DNA from: a bacterium
GTDB lineage: Bacteria; AUK180
NCBI GenBank assembly: GCA_021162505.1
Contig: JAGGYO010000198.1
Coordinates: 1 to 12,099, forward strand
Length of the DNA stretch: 12,099 bases
Reading direction: 5' to 3'
The notes beneath the pieces were generated by a model. It was given only the letters and a program-made list of their open reading frames with translations. It was not told the DNA's origin and ran no database searches. Position 1 is the stretch's first letter, and each line of letters begins with the position of its first letter. Below, piece after piece: positions 7,292-12,099 of this stretch. Made by a program: the position numbers and the translations under genes.

Positions 7292-8173
7292 ATGAGTACT
7301 TTTGACTACAAAAGACCCGCAACTATTGGAGAAGTGGTAAAGCTTCTTGATGAATATAAAACATCTGCTAAATTGTTATTAGGTGGAACAGATCTGAACT
7401 TAATGTTAACGGAAGATATAATTAAAGCGGATATTGTTATTGATATTAAAAATATTGAGGGATTGGATGTTCTCCAAATAAAGGATAGCAACCTGATCAT
7501 AGGTGCAGGTGTAACCTTTTCCCAAATAGTTGATTCACCATTGATGAAGGAGAAATTTCCCGTTATCTGGGAGAGTTCGAGGACTGTTGCATCTATGGGA
7601 TTAAGAAATAGAGCCACAATTACGGGTAATATATGCAGTGCTGTTCCATCTGCGGATTCAGCCCCTGCACTTTTAAATAGAGATGCTGCGGTTGTGGCAA
7701 TAAGCAGTCAGGGAAAAAGAGAGATACCCATTGAGGATTTTTTTACAGGACCAAGAAAAACCAGTTTACTTGATAATGAAATGGTAATGAGCATAAAGGT
7801 CCCTGAAATCCATGGTAAATTCGGCGGCTCCTATATAAAAATGGGAAGATACAGAGGAGAGGACCTGGCGCAAGTTGGTGTTGCAACATTGGCAACCGAG
7901 GATCTCAATTATAAGATCTCCTATTGTGCTGTGGGACCCAGACCTTTGAGAGTTAAGGAAGTGGAAGCACTTTTGAATGGTAAGGAATTTCAAGGGGAGT
8001 TAAATCAAGAACTAAAAGATATTATTTTAAGGACCGTTTCTCCAATTAGTGACATTAGAGCAAGCAAAGAATATAGAGAAAAAATGTGCCTTGTCCTTTT
8101 GGAAAGGTCATTAAAAGCATCCCTATCGAGAATGAAAAATGGCGAACCCCAATATGGGAAAGAACTCTTATAG
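7292..8173 (+). CDS. Molybdenum hydroxylase FAD-binding (medium) subunit
   Basis: This is the 293-residue FAD subunit of a xanthine dehydrogenase-family enzyme (CoxM/XdhB type). The FAD-binding signatures are 'LLLGGTDLNLML' (28-39) and 'RNRATITGNICSAVPSADSA' (105-124), and the C-terminal domain carries 'PISDIRASKEYR' (251-262). It would pass electrons from the [2Fe-2S] subunit to an acceptor; nothing here shows whether that is NAD+ or something else. AAAGGAG lies 8 nt before the ATG at 7292. The gap after the cyclase gene is 24 nt, and the stop overlaps the ribosome binding site of the small subunit. Subunit order (FAD, FeS, Mo) is common in CoxMSL-like operons, although the large subunit lacks the CO dehydrogenase motif. 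Confidence 0.93.
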   Translation: MSTFDYKRPATIGEVVKLLDEYKTSAKLLLGGTDLNLMLTEDIIKADIVIDIKNIEGLDVLQIKDSNLIIGAGVTFSQIVDSPLMKEKFPVIWESSRTVASMGLRNRATITGNICSAVPSADSAPALLNRDAAVVAISSQGKREIPIEDFFTGPRKTSLLDNEMVMSIKVPEIHGKFGGSYIKMGRYRGEDLAQVGVATLATEDLNYKISYCAVGPRPLRVKEVEALLNGKEFQGELNQELKDIILRTVSPISDIRASKEYREKMCLVLLERSLKASLSRMKNGEPQYGKELL

Positions 8174-8182
8174 GAGATGATC

Positions 8183-8650
8183 ATGAAGAAAGAAATAATA
8201 TTCAAATTAAACGATGAAATGGTTTCAGTTACGGTAGACAGCGATGAACTTTTACTTGATGTACTAAGAGATAAATTTGGACTAAAATCTCCCAAAAGAA
8301 GTTGTGGAAGAGGAGAATGCGGTGCATGTTCCGTACTATTGAATGGCAAAAGTGTAAGATCGTGCATTATCTTTGCCGTAGAGGTTGCCGGACAGGAAAT
8401 TATTACCTTTGAGGGGCTTCAAAAGGAGGGTATGACCGATCTGCAAAAATCATTTTTGGAACATAATTCTTTTCAATGCGGATTTTGTACATCAGGTGTA
8501 ACCATTACAGCCACTGAATTCTTACAAAAAAATCCCAAACCGACGGTTAAAGAAATAAAAGAAGCATTAGCAGGGAATTTATGCCGTTGTACAGGATATA
8601 GTTCAATTGTAGATGCTATTTATGATTATACCAAGAAAAAAGGTGAGTAA
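8183..8650 (+). CDS. Molybdenum hydroxylase [2Fe-2S] (small) subunit
   Basis: A 155-residue iron-sulfur subunit with both expected clusters. The plant-ferredoxin-like N-terminal domain has C41, C46, C49 and C61 ('SCGRGECGACSVLLNG'), and the helical C-terminal domain has C99, C102, C134 and C136 ('QCGFCTSG', 'NLCRCTGY'). No ligand is missing. It relays electrons from the molybdenum centre to FAD. I choose ATG 8183 over the in-frame ATG 8177, because the AGGAG site at 8172-8176 would touch the earlier ATG but is correctly spaced (6 nt) for 8183. The gene begins 9 nt after the FAD subunit stop, and its own stop is followed one base later by the large-subunit ATG. Family identity is clear; the substrate is not. 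Confidence 0.95.
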   Translation: MKKEIIFKLNDEMVSVTVDSDELLLDVLRDKFGLKSPKRSCGRGECGACSVLLNGKSVRSCIIFAVEVAGQEIITFEGLQKEGMTDLQKSFLEHNSFQCGFCTSGVTITATEFLQKNPKPTVKEIKEALAGNLCRCTGYSSIVDAIYDYTKKKGE

Positions 8651-8651
8651 G

Positions 8652-10985
8652 ATGAAAGATTATAAATATGTTGGGAAAAAATCCATAAGAATTGACGGCA
8701 AAGCAAAGGTTATGGGTGCTGCAAAATATACAGATGATCTTGAATTCGGACCAAATCTTCTACATATTGCTGTCTTATCCAGTCCCCATGCTCATGCAAA
8801 AATTCTGGGTATTGAAACTTCGGAAGCAGAGAAAGTCCCCGGTGTCAAAGCTGTGATCTCCGGTAAGGATTTCCCTCAAAAATTTGGATTATATCTTAGA
8901 GATCATGCAATATTCCCGAATGATAAAGTTAGATATGTTGGTGAACAGGTCGCAGCAGTAATTGCAAAGACCAAAAAGATAGCTCAAGCGGCTGTTAAAA
9001 AGATCCAGGTTGAATATGAGGTCTTACCTAATATCCAGAACGCACTTGATTCTATTAAACCCAATGCTACATTGATACATCCCAATCTTGGTAATTATGA
9101 GGTAGTTCCATGGTTATATCCGCAACCCGGAACGAATATTGGTCATGTTAGAAAGATAAGAAAAGGTGAAATTGATAAGGCATTTGAAGAAGCTGACTTT
9201 ATTTTAGAGGATCAATATCATGTTCCTCATGTTGTCCATGCTCCTATGGAAAATCATATTGCAGTTGCCTTATTTGATTATGAAGACAGATTGACCATGT
9301 GGAATTCTACTCAATCTCCACATACACAGAGAAATATTTTAGCAAGCTGTTTAAATATACCCCATAAAGATGTAAGGGTCATTGCGCCTTATGTTGGTGG
9401 TGGATTTGGAGGGAAAGCAGGTATCTCAATGGAGGTTATTGCGGCTGTTGCAGCAATGAAGGTTCCTGGGTGTCCTGTCAAACTGGCTTGGAGCAGAAAA
9501 GAAGAGTTTGAGAATTCTTCCCAAAGGCAGGAGCTCTTTGCTAAGGTAAAAATGGGTGTCAAAAATGATGGAACAATTATTGCGTTGAAGCATGAGCTTT
9601 TTTGGGATGTTGGTGCATCTGCAGAATATGGATCGAATGTTGTGAATGCCACTGGATTTTCCGCAATTGGACCTTATAATATTCCAAATGTATATATCGA
9701 TTCATTCGCTATTTATACCAATAGACCTCCTTGTGGTGCATATAGAGGATTTGGTTATTCGGAATTTCATTTCGGATTGGAAAGCCACATTGATCGAATA
9801 GCAAAGAAATTGAATATGGATCCCATTGAGTTCAGAAAAAAGAACGCCATCAAAGAAGGTGATAAAGTTGCCTATGGTGTTGAAATGGGTCCCACCGGTT
9901 TAAGGGAATGTATTGAAAAGGTTGCTGAAAAAATAGAGATGGGAAAGGAAGTGATATCCGATGATCCTGATAAGATCATTGCAAAAGGTTTTGCATGTGC
10001 ATGGAAAGCTCCCGCAATGCCTCCAAATGAATCGAGTGCTGCATTTATTAAGTTCAATGAGGACGGCAGTATAAATATTCTGGTTTCAGGAATGGAGCTT
10101 GGACAGGGTTATTTGACAAGCATGGCAAAGATTGCAGCGGAAGTGCTTTCAATTCCACTTGAAAAGATCAGGGTGGAACATCCCGATACCGATAGAAATC
10201 CTTATGAATGGCAAACAGTAGCAAGTCATACAACATGGAGCAGTGGAAATGCCGTAAAAAAGGCGGCAATTGAAGCCAAAGGCAGAATTATTGAAACGGT
10301 TTCCAGAGCATTGAATTATAAAAAAGATACACTTTATTTAGAGGATGAAATGGTGAAATGTACAGTTGATAGTAATTTCTCATTAGCATTAAAGGATTTT
10401 GTTATAAACGGTATTCAAATGAAAGACGGAACATTCAGAGGCGGTCCAATTTTGGGAACGGGTATTTTCATGCCGGAATTTACATCGGCAATGGTGGACC
10501 CCGAAACAGGTCAGGGCGGCCATCCTAATGTTCATTATACAACGGGCGCCGGTGCTGTGGAAATTGAGATAGACAAAAGAACGGGCCGGGTAAGGGTATT
10601 AAAAATGGCAGAGGCATTTGACGCTGGAAAAGTACTCAATCCTGATCTTGCAAAAGGACAAATAATAGGTGGTTTTATGCAGGGACTTGGAACTGCACTT
10701 TGGGAAGAGGTTAAATTTGATGAGAACGGAAAGATTTTGAATCCAAATTTTACCGACTATAAGATACCTACCACACTTGAAGTTCCGGATGAAATGTATC
10801 CCATTTTTGTAGAAGTTGCACAACCTGACGGTCCCTTCGGTGTTAGAGGAATCGGGGAACATACCATGATCCCTGTAATGCCTGCTGTTGGAAATGCTAT
10901 TGCTAATGCCTTGGGTATTAGGTTGACAGAAGTTCCATTCACCCCTGAAAGGATCCTTGCAGCATTGGAAAAGAAGGGAAAATAG
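8652..10985 (+). CDS. Molybdenum hydroxylase molybdopterin-binding (large) subunit, XDH family
   Basis: A complete 777-residue catalytic subunit. Visible motifs are 'GKAKVMGAAKYTDD' (16-29), 'GGGFGGKAG' (249-257), 'AYRGFGYSE' (363-371), 'GMELGQG' (480-486) for cofactor binding, and 'FGVRGIGE' (729-736) with the catalytic glutamate E736. The AYRGFG arginine matches the substrate-positioning arginine of xanthine oxidases, and the CoxL AYxCSFR loop is absent, so this is a heterocycle or aldehyde hydroxylase, not CO dehydrogenase. The residue after GGFGGK is Ala256, where bovine xanthine oxidase has Glu802, so purine specificity should not be assumed. ATG 8652 is preferred over the upstream in-frame ATG at 8613, because only 8652 has a ribosome binding site (AGGTGAG, 8641-8647) and the earlier start would overlap the small subunit by 38 bases. 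Last gene of the operon. Confidence 0.93.
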   Translation: MKDYKYVGKKSIRIDGKAKVMGAAKYTDDLEFGPNLLHIAVLSSPHAHAKILGIETSEAEKVPGVKAVISGKDFPQKFGLYLRDHAIFPNDKVRYVGEQVAAVIAKTKKIAQAAVKKIQVEYEVLPNIQNALDSIKPNATLIHPNLGNYEVVPWLYPQPGTNIGHVRKIRKGEIDKAFEEADFILEDQYHVPHVVHAPMENHIAVALFDYEDRLTMWNSTQSPHTQRNILASCLNIPHKDVRVIAPYVGGGFGGKAGISMEVIAAVAAMKVPGCPVKLAWSRKEEFENSSQRQELFAKVKMGVKNDGTIIALKHELFWDVGASAEYGSNVVNATGFSAIGPYNIPNVYIDSFAIYTNRPPCGAYRGFGYSEFHFGLESHIDRIAKKLNMDPIEFRKKNAIKEGDKVAYGVEMGPTGLRECIEKVAEKIEMGKEVISDDPDKIIAKGFACAWKAPAMPPNESSAAFIKFNEDGSINILVSGMELGQGYLTSMAKIAAEVLSIPLEKIRVEHPDTDRNPYEWQTVASHTTWSSGNAVKKAAIEAKGRIIETVSRALNYKKDTLYLEDEMVKCTVDSNFSLALKDFVINGIQMKDGTFRGGPILGTGIFMPEFTSAMVDPETGQGGHPNVHYTTGAGAVEIEIDKRTGRVRVLKMAEAFDAGKVLNPDLAKGQIIGGFMQGLGTALWEEVKFDENGKILNPNFTDYKIPTTLEVPDEMYPIFVEVAQPDGPFGVRGIGEHTMIPVMPAVGNAIANALGIRLTEVPFTPERILAALEKKGK

Positions 10986-10993
10986 TTAAATAT

Positions 10994-11025
10994 AATTGAC
11001 GGTTGACAAAGGACAATTGACAATT
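10994..11025. repeat. Degenerate heptamer tandem repeat
   Basis: Just after the operon, four consecutive 7-mers read AATTGAC, GGTTGAC, AAAGGAC and AATTGAC, followed by AATT. All share the GAC end. This is a short tandemly repeated heptanucleotide tract of the kind scattered between genes in several bacterial groups. No coding role is visible. Confidence 0.6.
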
Positions 11026-11037
11026 AGAAAAGAAAAA

Positions 11038-11097
11038 GTCATCCAGAGCAGCGGGACATTTCTTTGGTGTGTCCCAAGAAAGCGTAGGAATCTCATT
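11038..11097 (+). repeat. Dispersed hairpin element, copy 1
   Basis: Begins GTCATCCAG and ends CGTAGGAATCTCATT, with an internal stem GGGACA (11053-11058) pairing with TGTCCC (11070-11075). An alternative pairing of TTTCTT.GG (11059-11067) with CCAAGAAA (11074-11081) is also possible. The ends match those of the inverted copy at 11681-11719, while the cores differ. No transposase or ORF is associated, so it is a non-autonomous intergenic repeat. Confidence 0.6.
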
Positions 11098-11157
11098 TCT
11101 TTTACTTGAATTTGCAACCCTTGAATTGGTTTTTGTCTATCTTATATCACTTGCATG

Positions 11158-11191
11158 TTTGCGTATTTGCGCAATTGCGCAAATACGCAAA
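11158..11191. repeat. 34-bp perfect palindrome between convergent genes
   Basis: Seventeen bases on each side of the centre (11174/11175) pair without mismatch; the core is GCGCAATTGCGC and the arms begin TTTGCG. As RNA it would form a long stem with almost no loop. It lies between the end of the catabolic operon (10985) and the end of the convergent lysine-rich gene (11249), where a bidirectional terminator would be expected, but no T-run follows on either strand. It shares the ten bases CGCAATTGCG with the palindrome upstream of the operon (2451-2460). Confidence 0.9.
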
Positions 11192-11248
11192 TAACAAAAT
11201 AGAAATATAACAAAAAATTCACTTAAATTAAATTACAAAATAACTTGA

Positions 11249-11446
11249 TCACTTGTCTTTTTCAGTAACTTTCTTTTCTTTCTTCCTGTCGTATTTCTTT
11301 TTGTCTTTGAATGTTTTTGACGGGGGAACAGGTCCGATAATTTCTCGCGCATCTTTTTTAATTTCTTTCGCAAGCTCCTTCTTCTTATTCATTTTCTTTT
11401 TTTTGTTTTTCTTTTTCCTTTTCCTTTTACTTTTCTTTTTCCTCAT
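11249..11446 (-). CDS. Small, extremely lysine-rich protein of unknown function
   Basis: A 65-residue product with 29 lysines and 5 arginines. The first 23 residues are almost all basic. The less biased middle, 'AREIIGPVPPSKTFKDKKKY' (33-52), looks like a real conserved core (IGxxPPxK...DKKKY). I have the impression that similar PPxK..DKKK small basic proteins occur widely, but I cannot name a family. Such charge suggests binding to RNA, ribosomes or DNA; that is inference. Support for a real gene comes from a near-perfect promoter (TTGACA, 17 nt, TATAAA) upstream on the same strand. The ATG at 11446 has only a weak GGA 8 nt before it. Caution: the A-rich coding strand could generate Lys runs by composition alone, and the opposite strand is correspondingly Phe-rich. 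Confidence 0.65.
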   Translation of the reverse strand: MRKKKSKRKRKKKNKKKKMNKKKELAKEIKKDAREIIGPVPPSKTFKDKKKYDRKKEKKVTEKDK

Positions 11447-11456
11447 AATTATTCCA

Positions 11457-11498
11457 TCATAAAGTTAATTTTAATGGTAATAGGGTAATTTCCCTCAT
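11457..11498 (-). CDS. Possible 13-codon leader ORF before the lysine-rich gene
   Basis: An ATG at 11498 opens a short frame encoding MREITLLPLKLTL and ends in TGA at 11457-11459, 10 nt before the start of the lysine-rich gene. The ATG lies 11 nt after the TATAAA box, about 5 nt from the predicted transcript start, nearly the same placement as the two other promoters in the window. The downstream gene has a poor ribosome binding site, so coupling is conceivable. A frame this short can easily occur by chance. Confidence 0.3.
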   Translation of the reverse strand: MREITLLPLKLTL

Positions 11499-11509
11499 AC
11501 TCTCTTTTA

Positions 11510-11538
11510 TTTATACTACTTTTCCGGATTTTTGTCAA
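11510..11538 (-). promoter_or_regulatory. Strong sigma70-type promoter of the lysine-rich gene
   Basis: On the minus strand, TTGACA (11538-11533), a 17-nt spacer and TATAAA (11515-11510) give a near-consensus promoter. The predicted start is near 11503, leaving a leader of about 57 nt before ATG 11446. Confidence 0.75.
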
Positions 11539-11606
11539 GGGGATGTTCTGTGTTGCAACATATATTTTGTCCAGAAGGGGACGCATAGGAGAGTAGTAAA
11601 ACCCAG

Positions 11607-11636
11607 TTCAAAGGTTGAAAGGTTCAAAAGTTCAAG
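11607..11636. repeat. Degenerate octamer tandem repeat, with an inverted partner at 11824-11836
   Basis: The octamers TTCAAAGG, TTGAAAGG and TTCAAAAG are followed by a partial TTCAAG. Its last 13 bases (11624-11636, TCAAAAGTTCAAG) recur as an exact inverted copy at 11824-11836, bracketing the two dispersed elements between them. Related TTTGAAAGTTGCAAAG sequence lies at 11851-11866. Confidence 0.6.
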
Positions 11637-11680
11637 ATAAAACAAGGGAAAAATAAACAATAATTAAAGAAAATATAAAT

Positions 11681-11719
11681 AATGAGATCCCTACGGGAAC
11701 AAAGTTCCCCCTGGATGAC
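11681..11719 (-). repeat. Dispersed hairpin element, copy 2 (inverted)
   Basis: Read on the minus strand it begins GTCATCCAG and ends CGTAGGGATCTCATT, matching the ends of copy 1 at 9 of 9 and 14 of 15 positions. The core is different and shorter: a 6-bp stem, GGGAAC (11695-11700) with GTTCCC (11704-11709), around a 3-nt loop. Confidence 0.65.
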
Positions 11720-11760
11720 GGAAATCAAATTGAGAATTGAAAGTGAAAGAAAATGTGAAT

Positions 11761-11799
11761 ACTGGATTCTTCAATCGCTTCGCTTAATCAGCATGACAA
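11761..11799 (-). repeat. Related dispersed element, copy 3 (divergent)
   Basis: On the minus strand it reads GTCATGCTGA, then AAGCGAAGCGATTGAAGAAT and ends near TCCAGT. This follows the common intergenic pattern GTCATnCTGA...AGCGAAGCGA...GAAGAATC seen in many bacterial genomes. It shares only the outline of copies 1 and 2, so relationship to them is uncertain. Confidence 0.45.
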
Positions 11800-11894
11800 T
11801 CTTTACATCACTTAATTTTCGACCTTGAACTTTTGATTTCCGAATATTCATTTGAAAGTTGCAAAGTTTCAACCTGACCCCCAAAAAAAAGATA

Positions 11895-11923
11895 TTGAAA
11901 AAAAGCGGAATAAGTATTATAAT
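11895..11923 (+). promoter_or_regulatory. Sigma70-type promoter of queH
   Basis: TTGAAA (11895-11900), a 17-nt spacer and TATAAT (11918-11923). The ATG of queH lies 10 nt after the -10 box, putting the predicted start only about 4 nt before the start codon. Hexamers, spacer and distance to the ATG are identical to those of the operon promoter at 2521-2549. Confidence 0.7.
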
Positions 11924-11933
11924 ATGAAATATT

Positions 11934-12099
11934 ATGGAAATAAAAAAAACAAAATTACTTATTCATATCTGCTGTGAACCGGATGCAGTTTATGCTGTTC
12001 CATCAATGAGAAACGAATATGATCCCGCCGGCTTTTTTTTCAATCCTAATATTCATCCGAAAGAAGAGTATGAAAAGAGATTATCAGAGGTTAAAAGGA
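11934..12099 (+). CDS. queH: Epoxyqueuosine reductase QueH, N-terminal part (cut by window end)
   Basis: The first 55 codons of a QueH (formerly DUF208) protein. 'LLIHICCEPDAVYAV' (8-22) carries the adjacent cysteines C13 and C14 typical of the family, and 'GFFFNPNIHPKEEYEKRL' (33-50) matches the conserved GffyNPNIhP.eEY..R block. QueH reduces epoxyqueuosine to queuosine in tRNA using iron-sulfur and metal centres, and is the alternative to cobalamin-dependent QueG. Where many members have CCxPC, this one has Asp in the third position. The start at ATG 11934 fits both the family N-terminus and the promoter; the ATG at 11924 is out of frame. No Shine-Dalgarno site is present, in line with a leaderless message. 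The remaining cysteines lie beyond the window. Confidence 0.9.
   Translation, partial: MEIKKTKLLIHICCEPDAVYAVPSMRNEYDPAGFFFNPNIHPKEEYEKRLSEVKR

Larger units (their letters stand above)
10986..11248. other. Repeat-filled intergenic region between convergent genes
   Basis: No credible ORF or structural RNA is seen here. The region is occupied by the heptamer tract, dispersed element copy 1 and the 34-bp palindrome. No classical stem plus T-run terminator was found for the catabolic operon. Confidence 0.7.
11540..11894. other. Non-coding repeat-rich region upstream of queH
   Basis: No plausible gene was seen on either strand. It contains a 10-bp palindrome TGTTGCAACA (11551-11560), the octamer tract, element copies 2 and 3, the 13-bp inverted-repeat partner at 11824-11836, and short TTTGAAAG-type repeats near 11851-11875. 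Confidence 0.65.

Noticed and set aside
8177..8182. Earlier ATG of the [2Fe-2S] subunit
   Set aside because: The AGGAG site ends directly at this ATG, leaving no spacer. ATG 8183 has the normal 6-nt distance.
8613..8651. Upstream ATG for the molybdopterin subunit
   Set aside because: It would overlap the [2Fe-2S] subunit gene by 38 bases and add non-family residues. The ATG at 8652 has its own ribosome binding site and begins right at the conserved N-terminus.
8652..10985. Aerobic CO dehydrogenase large subunit (suggested by the FAD-FeS-Mo gene order)
   Set aside because: The AYxCSFR loop that carries the Cu-ligating cysteine in CoxL is absent; AYRGFG is present instead.
11053..11075. Rho-independent terminator of the catabolic operon at the GGGACA/TGTCCC stem
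   Set aside because: No T-run follows the stem, and its flanks belong to a repeat family found again at 11681-11719, so it is better explained as a dispersed element.
11253..11462. Plus-strand frame rich in Phe and Leu opposite the lysine-rich gene
   Set aside because: It is the complement of a lysine-codon-rich strand, has no ribosome binding site or promoter in its direction, and shows no motif.
10986..11933. CRISPR array suggested by several short repeats
   Set aside because: Repeat units are 7-8 bp or hairpin elements in mixed orientation without equal spacers, and no cas gene is in the window.
11924..11933. ATG at 11924 as the queH start
   Set aside because: It is out of frame with the QueH reading frame and reaches a stop after a few codons past the family start.

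Overview
The window is AT-rich bacterial DNA carrying one large catabolic operon between two smaller, unrelated loci. Gene content fits an anaerobe or facultative anaerobe: an iron-sulfur/FAD/molybdenum hydroxylase in three subunits, a carbamoyl-transfer module, and a QueH-type (not QueG-type) queuosine enzyme. The TIGR03545/TIGR03546-like pair at the left edge and the many intergenic repeats at the right suggest a diderm from a low-GC lineage such as a spirochaete-like or candidate-phylum bacterium. I cannot place it more precisely from sequence alone.

Left part, minus strand (1-2276): a two-gene unit, a DUF2062-like membrane protein followed 8 nt later by a long membrane-anchored coiled-coil/beta-rich protein that runs off the window. 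A 283-bp divergent intergenic region (2277-2559) follows. It holds an 18-bp perfect palindrome with a degenerate second copy beside it, and a near-consensus sigma70 promoter that places transcription start about 4 nt before the first operon gene.

Centre, plus strand (2560-10985): eight tightly packed genes. They encode a DUF2877/YlbF-like protein, FdrA, a 58-residue detached FdrA-associated module, a DUF1116/YlbE-like protein, a cyclase-family metal-dependent hydrolase, and the FAD, [2Fe-2S] and molybdopterin subunits of a xanthine-dehydrogenase-family hydroxylase. In E. coli the FdrA/YlbE/YlbF set is tied to oxamate carbamoyltransferase of allantoin catabolism. My reading is that the hydroxylase oxidises an N-heterocycle, the cyclase-family enzyme opens the resulting ring to a carbamoylated (ureido) acid, and the FdrA-YlbE-YlbF module phosphorolyses it to carbamoyl phosphate for ATP synthesis. 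The substrate is unknown. Neither a carbamate kinase nor a transporter is in view.

Right part (10986-12099): a repeat-rich stretch with a 34-bp perfect palindrome between convergent genes, heptamer and octamer tandem repeats, and three dispersed hairpin elements, two of them with shared ends and different cores. It surrounds a tiny lysine-rich protein gene (minus strand) with an excellent promoter and a possible 13-codon upstream leader ORF. The window ends in the 5' part of queH, whose promoter has exactly the same geometry as the operon promoter (TTGAAA, 17 nt, TATAAT, 10 nt, ATG). This suggests routine use of nearly leaderless transcripts alongside strong Shine-Dalgarno sites inside the operon.
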